A stretch of 64,000 nucleotides of DNA from Chondrosia reniformis (lineage: Eukaryota; Porifera; Demospongiae; Chondrillida; Chondrillidae). The notes under the pieces were generated by a model. It was not told the DNA's origin. It made no database searches and saw only the letters and a list, made by a program, of their open reading frames with translations. The position numbers and the translations under genes were made by a program. The stretch lies in NCBI GenBank assembly GCA_947172415.1, contig OX359198.1, positions 6,107,401-6,171,400 on the forward strand, read 5' to 3'. Within the stretch, counting starts at the first letter, position 1. The number at the start of each line of letters is the position of its first letter. Of the stretch, positions 26,088 to 35,400 are shown in pieces.

Positions 26088-26236
26088 GTGTCAGTCACAA
26101 TAGGGTGTCCATGTTTATAATAGTATCCAGTAGGACTGTTTGGATTGCACTCATAAACTTAGGAAGATTAGGAATGGTCTCTGATTCTTCATAACTTGTG
26201 TAAAGCAGCTGTTAGCTAGTGCACAAATCAGAAATA
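26088..26236 (-). pseudogene. Relic of fibrinogen-related gene (5' end)
   Basis: Read on the minus strand it retains the start region (MKNQR-like), the YECNPNS segment and the GYYY/HGHPIVT segment of the intact gene at 29928-30836, plus part of its 5' leader. Internal deletions remove most of the signal peptide and the CDT...CKQ region and shift the frame. It is the most decayed of three copies. Confidence 0.7.
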
Positions 26237-26583
26237 TAGTATTGCAACATTACGTATATAATAAGCATATGCATTCAACTATATGTATATATATTTGTCA
26301 CTCCAGACTTTGAGCAAATTAAAATATGTTACATACAGGTACAGAATTATTCTTGCATTTGATATTTACTATATCACAGCTGTATTGTGTGGTTAGTGAC
26401 GGCTTCAAGTATTTATTGCAATTAGCGGTTTATGTGAGGATGTCATAAATTTGTGTAACTGTAAGCTCCATGATATAAGAATTGTGAAAGTTATTATGGC
26501 TAGATGGGCGAGGTGAATTATCATGACTTTCATAGCTTTTGCCAATTATAAGATAATCCACTGTCTATTCAAATATAGCAGTT

Positions 26584-27069
26584 TTATAAACTTAAATAAT
26601 TCCAGGCCAGTGAAAAAAAGGCACCAGGACTTCCAAATTGATACCCTTTAGCCATGCCACAGATGTGATTATATTCTATTCCGAAAGTGGAGAAATGAGT
26701 AAAGGAACAACCAGCTTCTTGCAATTGTTCTTGCTTTACACAGAGTCTCTTCCACCCATCAGCTCTGATTTCTTGCCAACCTCTAGGACAACGTGATCCA
26801 CCTCTAATATAAGCCACTCTGGTCCATCCTCCTTTGATTCCACGGCGGCTGACATTCATTTCACAATGTACCTGTCAGGTCACAATAGAATGTCCATGTT
26901 TAGTTTGCATATAATAGTATCCAGTAAGACTGTTCGGATTGCACTCGTAAACCTGTTTACAGGACTTGGCAGGATTACCAGAAGTGGTCCCTATATTAGT
27001 GTCACATGCTTCAGTGACACTCCAGACGAGCGGGAGAGCCAAGAATAGGAATAGTCTCTGATTCTTCAT
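26584..27069 (-). pseudogene. Truncated fibrinogen-related copy with nonsense change
   Basis: Strong copy of the first half of the 29928-30836 gene, about 95% identical by eye from 27106 (leader) to 26616. The reading frame is interrupted after ...HGHSIVT, where the CGA (Arg) of the intact gene is TGA. After GSPxAF the similarity ends and unrelated sequence follows, so the C-terminal half (WTYAAS, DPLWDG, PWFC) is missing. The leader is kept but the TATA-containing stretch upstream is not. A short N-terminal peptide of about 64 aa could still be made but I infer a pseudogene. Confidence 0.88.
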
Positions 27070-27879
27070 AACTTGATTATTCTAAAGCAGCTGTTAGTGC
27101 ACAGATCAGAAAGAGCATTGGATTATACCAGTTATGCACTTAAAGTATAATATAATATAATTTATTAGAAGCACCACAGAAACCATAATATATGTACTGT
27201 GTTGAATTGTTTTTACTGCAGCTGTAATTGCCAAACACTGCATATATTTTCTATATGACTTGGCACATAAACTATAATATGTATATATATATACATTCAT
27301 ATATGTACAGAATGTAGTATACAATATGCATTAATATTGCAAGTTAGTAATAACGCTTTGTATAATTAATTGTGTCTACATCAAATAGAATGTCATCTTA
27401 ATTGATTCTTTGTGTACTCCTAAAACTTTGTACTTATAGAAGTCAATTATGCAGTGCTAGACATAATTTACAATTTAGCAATTGAAATACATAGTTATCC
27501 TATTGCAACCAAATACAAAATACAATGGAAATGTCACCTAATCGATCCAAATTACGTATGTAACAGATTTACAGTTTTTCTATCTTGTTGGTATAGGGCC
27601 TGCTATTCTTCAGGTTATAGTATATATATTACTGCGCGTGCATTGCTTCAAATTATATATAAGTGGAATATTTCATGCTGAATACGCGAATATATAATAC
27701 AGTGGATCTTTGAGTGAGATTTCAAAGAGTTATATACCTGCATGTTTATATAATTAATCTTTATAATGGATATATTATCATTTTTATATTTTTGTAAAAG
27801 GGTGCATGGCACAAATAGGATGAATACAGCAATAACTGTCAATAAAATTGTTATAAATTATCTGGCAATATGTCTTACT

Positions 27880-28870
27880 GAAGTATGTAAAAGGATGCCC
27901 AAGCCTATTGTCCACTTGTTATTGCATTGGTATAAGACTCAGAAATTGCGGTCCAATGGTCAGGCAAAACCTCTGACTACTTCGAGGTCTCCAACGGGGT
28001 TCGCCAAGGTGGTGTCCTTAGCCCAATATTGGTTACAATCTACCATGATGGCTTGCTAGAATCACTTCGTGTTAGTGGTCATGGCTGTTATTGGGAGGAT
28101 TACTTCTCTGGGGCTTTATGCTATGCAGATGACCTAACCATTCTTGCTCCATCCCTGGATGCTCTAAGAAAGATGCTTTCCCTCTTCGAAGAATATGCTC
28201 AGTCTCATCGGATTCAATTTAATCCCAGCAAGACTCAACTTATTTGCTTTATATAGACGTACTGCAGTTTCTGATCGCACCTGCTAAACTGGATATCAAT
28301 TTTCAGTTAAAGTCAATGACATTCATTTGCCAGGTTAACTCTCTGTTCTATTTCAATTTAAAGGGTGTGATCCAGCGACAAAGATGAAACTATGTATTCA
28401 AAGCTTATTGCCTTTCTCTGTATGACTGCTCACTGTGGAGGCTTGATGCCCCTGACCTCAAATCTCCCTTATAACTGCCATACATCTATTGCTCACTCTG
28501 TTGGATTAACTGTCAGTATCTACAACATCATTTATTTCAGATTTAAGAGACTATATACTTTCAACTGCTTTTTTTCAGCCATCTAGGCTTATTCGTTCTG
28601 TATTTCATGACAGCTCTCAAGCATGCAATTCAAGCTTTGTAGGGTATAACTGTATGTATGGTAACTCTCATTGTGAATCTTAATCCACTGATCATGTTGC
28701 TGTGGGCTATCTAATTAGAGAGATCCGAGATACTCACTTTGTCATTCCTCATTTTACTCAATGCGAACTAGTATCTTCATCATCCACCATGTAACCCTAA
28801 CACTATAATCATTTTACATTTGTCTTTGTTCTTTTGCACCTCCACTGGCGTGTTTTTCAACAATAATAAT
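27880..28870 (+). pseudogene. Dead non-LTR retrotransposon reverse transcriptase fragment
   Basis: Shows the RT palm motifs in order: NGVRQGGVLSPIL (~27998), YADDLTILAPS (~28120) and FNPSKTQLICF (~28220). These correspond to RT fingers/palm blocks with the YADD active-site box. An upstream block (KPIVHLLLHWYKTQ..LRS) is in another frame, so there is at least one frameshift before RQGG, and a stop follows soon after LICF. Downstream remnants, such as a second CDPATKMKL-like stretch, run to about 28860, where an (AAT)n tail-like run occurs. The type is jockey/CR1-like by motif, without certainty. It is non-functional. Confidence 0.85.
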
Positions 28871-28871
28871 A

Positions 28872-28984
28872 AGGTACAGCATTAATGTTTGTATTAATTA
28901 TTAATAAAGCCTATATTTGACATTTATAGGCATCCTATCCCATTATTGCATTCCACTGGAGGTGCACGATCAATTGTCATATAT
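28872..28984. repeat. ~113-bp duplicated segment, copy 1
   Basis: AGGTACAGCATTAATGTTTG through CACTGGAGGTGCACGATC and CAATTGTCATAT. It is repeated nearly exactly at 29603-29716, with a G/A change and a short indel. It is non-coding. Confidence 0.9.
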
Positions 28985-29513
28985 ATAATTTAAATAAACT
29001 AGTAGTGAAAGTTACTGGCAAATATTAAAATTACAATCAAGTACTACAGTTACAAATTTATGAGGTCCAAGTGACTATATAATATTAAAATTACAATCAG
29101 GTACTAGCTACACATGCAGAGATCCAAGTGACCCATAGTATATTTTAAACAGTACAAGACTTTAGTCACACTGTTGCAGGCTTTGAAATTCTCAACTACT
29201 GCATAGAGAGAAGTAGTTGATACAGATCACCCAATTGCAAGGTAGAACACATGACCTACCAATTACCTTTTCACACCTTAGTATAGACTGAAGATGATGC
29301 ATCTGCATGCCATATATCAACAAAGGTTCCAGTCTTAAAGGGGTCTCAGCAAATAACCACAGCAGATTTGATTTGCCTTGTGAGGGAGCTAAGAATACCG
29401 ACGGTTGGTTACATCCATTCGCCTAATCAACAGGGTTAGAGACCATTTTGTAACTTGTACACAAGGACATAAAAGGCCAAGGCCTTTATATACGCATGTC
29501 ATAAGATGTCCTT

Positions 29514-29595
29514 TCTGTTGTTAAAGACACTCATTACAAACATGCATCATCTATTGAACCACCAACCTTTTAGGCTCTTGTATATACTTGCTTTT
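29514..29595 (+). repeat. Displaced copy of the last CFAP65 exon end
   Basis: 82 bp matching 25591-25672 with one difference (CCCTTTAG versus CCTTTTAG). It covers the final codons (SVVKDTHYKHASSIEPP) and the start of the 3' flank. It is not part of an open frame here, so it is a duplicated scrap, not an exon. Confidence 0.9.
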
Positions 29596-29602
29596 AATAT
29601 AC

Positions 29603-29716
29603 AGGTGCAGCATTAATGTTTGTATTAATTATTATAATAAAGCCTATATTTGACATTTATAGGCATCCTATCCCATTATTGCATTCCACTGGAGGTGCAC
29701 GGTCAATTGTCATATG
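29603..29716. repeat. ~113-bp duplicated segment, copy 2
   Basis: Second copy of 28872-28984, directly following the displaced CFAP65 scrap. Together they show local copy-paste rearrangement upstream of the intact fibrinogen-related gene. Confidence 0.9.
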
Positions 29717-29882
29717 TATGTACAATTTATCGTGCATGCACCTTTTAGCAAAGGATGTTGCTAATTAATATTGAGAAACAAGGGAATTATTAACGGTTTT
29801 TACCTTTAACCTTTTACTACGAATATTGAGAAACGTTAGTCCTTAGGTTATAAGCTTATGTGTTAATTTGTCATTTCACATC

Positions 29883-29906
29883 CACACACACACACACACA
29901 CACACT
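29883..29906. repeat. (CA)n microsatellite
   Basis: About ten CA dinucleotides in the 3' flank of the fibrinogen-related gene. Confidence 0.85.
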
Positions 29907-29927
29907 AGAGCATATAATGTCACAGTT

Positions 29928-30836
29928 TCATTGAATGTAGATTTCCAAATCTTCAATTCCCATATTTTCAGTATCAGTTCCTTCATTAGTACACAGTCTA
30001 CCTTCAATATCATCCTTTACGTTAACTGTGAGTGTCCTGCAGAACCAAGGCATTCCACTGGAGGAGCAACAGCTACTGTCTGACCTACAGCCAAATCCAT
30101 CCCAGAGAGGGTCTCTCAGGTACCATTTAGGGTTACTCACCACTGGGGTGTTAGTATTGCTTCCACTCTCGCAGTAATAATGATCACTTACAAAATCTGG
30201 TTTGTAACCCTCTGTGCTAGAGCCACATGGACAGTTTGCTTTGTAGGTTGAGTCACCCTCTGCAAAACTAGCTGCATATGTCCAAACATGCTTACGAGGA
30301 GATCCATGTGTAATGCTCAATCCATCAACATAAACTTTATTGTTGATACTTGGATGAGGATTTATATTATTGATACTTGGTCCAAAGGCATCAGGACTTC
30401 CAAATTGATACCCTTTAGCCATGCCACAGATGTGATTATATTCTATTCCAAAAGTGGAGAAATGAGTAGAGGAACAACCAGCTTCTCGCAATTGTTCTTG
30501 CTTTACACAGAGTCTCTTCCACCCATCAGCTCTGATTTCTTGCCAATCTCTAGGGCAAGGTGATCCACCTCTTATATTAGCCACTCTGGTCCATCCTCCT
30601 TTGATTCCACAGCGGTTGACATTCATTTCACAATGTACCTGTCGGGTCACAATAGAATGTCCGTGTTTAGTTTGCATATAATAGTATCCAGTAAGACTGT
30701 TTGGATTGCACTCGTAAACCTGTTTACAGGACTTGGCAGGATTACCAGAAGTGGTCCCTATATCAGTGTCACATGCTTCAGTGACACTCCAGACGAGCAG
30801 GAGAGCCAAGATTAGGAATAGTCTCTGATTCTTCAT
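29928..30836 (-). CDS. Secreted fibrinogen-related, Cys-rich protein (single exon)
   Basis: A 302-aa intronless protein. Residues 1-22 are a signal peptide (MKNQR, then a Leu-rich core ending VTEAC). The rest shows a fibrinogen-like architecture seen in large sponge and cnidarian families: CKQVYECNPNSLTGYYY, GGWTRVANI, the HVWTYAASF block, CPCGSS, YYCESGS, DPLWDGFGC, a CC pair, PWFCRTL, then DDIEGRLC and a DLEIYIQ terminus. The many cysteines imply disulphides. It is probably an extracellular lectin-like or defence/recognition protein; the function is inference from the fold type. A TATAAA at 30889-30894 (minus sense) lies about 53 nt upstream of the ATG, so the untranslated leader is short. 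Two broken relatives lie 3-4 kb away on the same strand. Confidence 0.85.
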   Translation of the reverse strand: MKNQRLFLILALLLVWSVTEACDTDIGTTSGNPAKSCKQVYECNPNSLTGYYYMQTKHGHSIVTRQVHCEMNVNRCGIKGGWTRVANIRGGSPCPRDWQEIRADGWKRLCVKQEQLREAGCSSTHFSTFGIEYNHICGMAKGYQFGSPDAFGPSINNINPHPSINNKVYVDGLSITHGSPRKHVWTYAASFAEGDSTYKANCPCGSSTEGYKPDFVSDHYYCESGSNTNTPVVSNPKWYLRDPLWDGFGCRSDSSCCSSSGMPWFCRTLTVNVKDDIEGRLCTNEGTDTENMGIEDLEIYIQ

Positions 30837-30888
30837 AACTTGATTATTCTAAAGTAGCTGTTAGTGCACAGATCAGAAAAGTACTCAA

Positions 30889-30894
30889 TTTATA
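30889..30894 (-). promoter_or_regulatory. TATA box of fibrinogen-related gene
   Basis: TATAAA in CTCTATAAATTGAG, about 53 nt upstream of the ATG. The homology shared with the pseudogene at 26584-27069 stops just short of this element, so the broken copy lost the promoter. Confidence 0.5.
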
Positions 30895-30899
30895 GAGTT

Positions 30900-31434
30900 T
30901 GGTGCAAGAAAATTTGTATTGTTTACATCTATATGCACATAAAATATAATTCCTGTCTAAGGTTATGCAAACAATGTAAAGGTCAAATGACAATAAAAGT
31001 GGCAAACTTGCAGTAAGCAGGATGTTTACATACTAACTATTAGATTTTAGTAAAAGGTTTTTCCAAGAATACTTTGAAGTTAAGTTGAGTCAGTCAAATG
31101 AATTGGTAAAGTGCAGCTGATTTAGCATTTATAAATTTGATTTTACTATATGTACATGTTGAATGGCTATAATCAAAGAGCATGATAGCGTAGTCTCTCA
31201 GTAGGAATGTTGTCCAGGTAATTCTTGAAGGATTAAGAAAATGATATAAATAGCTATACTGGCTATACCATTTATGGTTACATTTAACATAGTATATCCT
31301 ATATTCTAGTACACTACTAAATCTTTCCATATTTGCATCTAAGAACGGGAGGCACTAAGTTTCAAGTGTCAACAACCACTTCTATGAATTAATTGTATAG
31401 TATTAGCATTAGTATTATTGATACATTTTTTGCA
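30900..31434. other. Spacer
   Basis: AT-rich sequence between the fibrinogen-related promoter and the COA1 stop. The minus ORF at 31094-31330 has no recognisable features. No gene is supported. Confidence 0.5.
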
Positions 31435-32389
31435 TTAAAGATTTCTGGTTCTTTTGTCAATATTTTCAGTTAGTTGGTCACTTTCAAAGAGAACAAATGA
31501 AGTATTATCCTTGAGCTCTAGTTTCACAAGCTGAAGGATCCAACTGCCATCTTCAAACTTGGCCTTTGAGCAGACATGACCCGAAGCCTTCTTTCCAGAA
31601 ACGGGAATCAGAATCTACTAAACAAAATAGTGTACAGCGTGAGAGAAACAAACTAAAAAGTTAAATAAATAAATAAATAAATATAATAACACTTATTTAC
31701 AATGACATGCACAATTAAAATATGTGTGCACTAGGATGACTGGGCTCGTGAGTCACTCTAAAGTAAAAGGGTTTATTAACAGTTCCAAATAAATAATATT
31801 ACATAAATATAGACTAGTAGCTACATATATAATATTTTATTCTAAACTAGCCTAATGAGACTATTACTACTTATAAGACTCATTCTTATGGCCCAACAGA
31901 CTAAGCCAGTGGACAGTTTGTTAAAGCACTGATGGTATAGCTTACGTACGTACATACATTTGCACTTGAAGGAGTGATAACATTGCTGGAGTTTCTCAGA
32001 TCAATGGACTTGAAGCGAAGGGGAACTCCCAACATGTGTACTGCTGTGTCATTAGCTTTCAGGAGCTTCACTGCTTCCTTGTAGTATAGACCAGATGCTA
32101 GTCTCTCTATATGGAGAGAAAGTCCGAGTTTTAATGAAATACATCCTTTGTGTATATTATTAATGCAGGAAGGGATAGAATGTGTTCTGTGACCAAAGTT
32201 TGTGCAGTACTAGTAGTACTAGACCTCTATAATGTGAGACTAGAGACCTACACGCTGAGATGTTTGTGTTCATGTCAATATGACCATAAACAGACCTTGT
32301 ATTTTATAGTACATAAAGTAACCGGCAGATACCGTGAACGCAGCTCCATATAAGGCGACTTTCGTCAGTACATCAGGAGATCTAGACAT
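31435..32389 (-). CDS. COA1: Cytochrome c oxidase assembly factor 1 homolog, 3 exons
   Basis: COA1 acts in the mitochondrial inner membrane in early complex IV (and I) assembly. Exons 32389-32296, 32106-31958 and 31614-31435 join in phase to a 140-aa protein (human 146). Residues ~7-27 (TKVALYGAAFTVSAGYF) are the single membrane segment. Then YKIQERLASGLYYKEAVKLL, LGVPLRFKSIDL, ILIPVSGKKASGHV and LQLVKLELKDN align with the human LYYKLAVEQL, LGPPLNIHYLKLI, KIPVSGSKSEG and LELKDG pattern recalled for the family. No separate cleavable presequence is obvious. The exon 3 acceptor was set at ...TAGTAG|ATT because the earlier AG would place a stop in frame. Divergent from NSF with 103 bp between the ATGs. 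Confidence 0.9.
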
Positions 32390-32492
32390 GTCAACTTACA
32401 ATACTTTCAAAAGGCCGCCATTTTTCACGGCGTTGGTCACATGACCAATCCCTTGTTTTGCGGAGTCATTCTAGATTGCACAATACTTTAAA
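32390..32492. promoter_or_regulatory. Bidirectional COA1/NSF promoter
   Basis: The 103-bp divergent promoter contains TTGGTCACATGACCAA at 32433-32448, a near-palindrome with an E-box core (CACATG) flanked by CCAAT/ATTGG-like ends. It also has GCCGCCATTTT (YY1-like, minus sense AAAATGGCGGC) at 32414-32424. On the COA1 side, that ATGGCGGCC starts a four-codon upstream ORF ending in TGA before the COA1 ATG. The motifs are seen; factor binding is inferred. Confidence 0.5.
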
Positions 32493-35400
32493 ATGGATCG
32501 CGCAGCGCAGTGGACGATTCAAAAGAGTCCTTCCGACAAGGACACTCTGACTAACTGTGCCATCGTGTACCCAGGAATGTTTGGAGGGATAAAGTGAGTG
32601 ATCGCCTTTTCAACATTGAAAGCTTCGACAACTGTGTAACCCGTCTCGCTATCACTTTCATTTACGATCAGATATTCCTGCCTGTACATGTCACTGTAGG
32701 CGTATTAGTCTTGAAGTAGTCAAAGACGGGAAAACTCGAAAGACTTACTTTTCAGTGCGAAGTAGCACTGCAATAGGCAACAATAAGTATATAGGACTCG
32801 GAAAGAAGCAAAGAGAATGGGCGGGAGCTGAAATAGGAACACCAGTGAAAGGTGAAGAGCAATTAAAGTTGTGTATTGGCGGTAGAGTTAGAATTATATC
32901 TTTTTACTTTTTCTCTAAGGAGAAAGAATACATTGGTAAATATACGTAATTATCATAGTGTATTGTCTGTCTAGTTAGAGAATATACTTTTTCCTTGATT
33001 CATGCACTAGTTGAGCCATATACTGGAGAAGGACCATTGTTGGGCAGTTTAACCATTGAAGTGACCTTTCTAGAAGAGAAGCTGAAGTAAGCATTTGAAA
33101 TCTATTTTTGTGTCTTTGTTATCATAATACTGGTGTTATAGTTTGTTTACTATCAATCTGTTTGTTTATCCAAAGGAAAGCTCCCACTCCTTATGACACT
33201 GATAAGATGTCTCAAGATTTCAAAACTAAAACTTTCAAAGACCAGATATTTGCCAAGGATCAAGGGTTTTTCCTTTCAACAGAGAATAAGCCAATTCTGC
33301 TTGCAAAAGTCTCCAACATTGAAGGTATTCACTTAGTGACACATGTAATGGTTTAGATATGAAAAGTGAATGTATAGCTTTTTACTTTCTGAATAGAATT
33401 GCTAATAACATATGACACAGTTATAATTTGAGTTTCAAGATGAGTAATTGATACAGTTCGTTTTCTTTACCTGTATATGGATTTTACGGTTCTTTGACTT
33501 GTTTTTTTAAAGATGTAAACAAACAATATATGTGTAGTTATGTATTTTTCCTTACAGTTTTTGATCCAGCTGTACTTAGTGGAAAGAAGTCTGCTTCACC
33601 CACCACATCCAACACCTTTGGCATCATCTCTGGGAAAACAGAAGTATTCTTTGAGAGGAGTAAAGTAAGATGTGACGAACTAACTCAATACATGACATGC
33701 CTTACCAATTCCTCTGTTATTGAATTGCTGTATTAAGAGTGTATGCCTATGTATATACCTTATTCTCTATATTTTCATCTACCTTCCATCCCTCACCGGC
33801 CACTCCCATCTTGCTCCTCCCCTCCTCTCACTCCCCTGTGGTTCCCTCTAGGACGCTCCCAACATGCTGCAGCTAACAGGCCACCACGTTGGTGCCAGTG
33901 GGAAGGCCTCCCTCATCAGCCCCGACTGGGACTTCAGCAGTATGGGGATCGGAGGCCTCCACCAGGAGTTCACTGACATCTTCAGGAGGGCATTTGCTAC
34001 AAGGGTGTTTCCTCCACATATAGTGAAGCAGATGGGTGAGGAAGATGTAGTAGAGCTGCATACCTCACTAGTCTTCCAACTGCTCTCATAAGTGTTGTTG
34101 GTGTCTGGTGTGCTAGACCCTATTTCTGGCCATATTTGTTGTGTGGGCGAGAAATAGGGTCTAGCAGAAAATATAAATGCCACACATCACCTCAACCAAT
34201 CAGGTTGCAGCTACAGAATTTACACCAGTAGTTGAGCACTTAATAGTAGGTGCTTATGTCTTAGAGAGAATGTTTTGACAAAATATCTATAATCATGGTG
34301 TAAATTCTCAGGAAAGTATAAATGGATGTTCTAGAATGTTGGTATTGTTATCTGTTAGTAATTCCAGTTACAGGATCTAGTGGACCTTTATCAGCTGAAT
34401 AGAATAGATAAGCTGAAGAATTATAATCTTAAATTGTTGACATAGCAAGGAGTGTGTGCCATATAATTAACCACATGGCCCATCCCATCACATTAATTGA
34501 TTAATGTAGCAGGTTATTGGATGTACACAGTACAGCAGGAATAGAACATTATTGCATGTGTACATACGTATGTACGTACAGTATGTGTACTATTGTATAT
34601 CAATAACGATAGCCCTTATCATTTCACATAGCAACAAGTACCCCTTATAGTTTTATATATTACATATATGTACGTATGTACACTGTATAATAATACACCA
34701 TTTTCCCACATGCTATGCCTATTCTGTAATAAATTAAAAAGCCTATAGGAACTAAACCTGGTGAGAGCTTTGGGATGAGGATACAGGAGTCTTCTCTTTC
34801 TTCTTTTGCTCCACTGGGCCAGACAGCTGTTTCTGGGAATTCCACCCTTCAGTGGCCCTGGGAATCTTTTCCTTTTTCTTGATCTTTTGCGAATCCTGGG
34901 TATGTATGTATGTAATATGTTTATACTATATATTGTAAGATACATGACAATACAGATGCTCTCAAGTAACAAGTGTGTAGGAGGTAGCGGTGAGGTGACT
35001 GTGACACTGATACCCCCTCTTCTTGCAGGCACCAAACACGTGAGAGGGATCCTTCTTCATGGTCCTCCCGGCACTGGAAAGACACTGATGGCCAGGCAGA
35101 TTGGTACAATGCTGAATGCCAGGGAACCAATCATTGTCAATGGACCAGAAATCCTCAACAAATACGTTGGGCAGTCTGAAGAGAATATAAGGTTATCTTA
35201 CTCAAGCAAATAATATTGGTGTTACATTCATAGCATATTTACTAGCCTCTGAAGTAACCTAATTTTAATTGATGAAATGTATTAAGGCTATTAATTGTAC
35301 ATCCATACATATGTTTGTATGTTCATGTGTTATTTGAGTTCAGTTATATTAGCATGTGATATGTTTGCCTTTGAGATTTGCTGTAATTGCTTTTGATTTA

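Noticed and set aside
26584-26859. Independent 91-codon gene
   Set aside because: It is the part of the broken fibrinogen-related copy downstream of its TGA, lacking its own start context and C-terminal half.
27766-28256. Functional reverse transcriptase
   Set aside because: Frameshift before the RQGG block, stop shortly after the LICF block, and no endonuclease or RNase H domain.
34619-35035. 138-codon minus-strand ORF in NSF intron 6
   Set aside because: Most of it is dispersed-repeat copy 4 (matching copies elsewhere), and its first part is antisense to the start of NSF exon 7.
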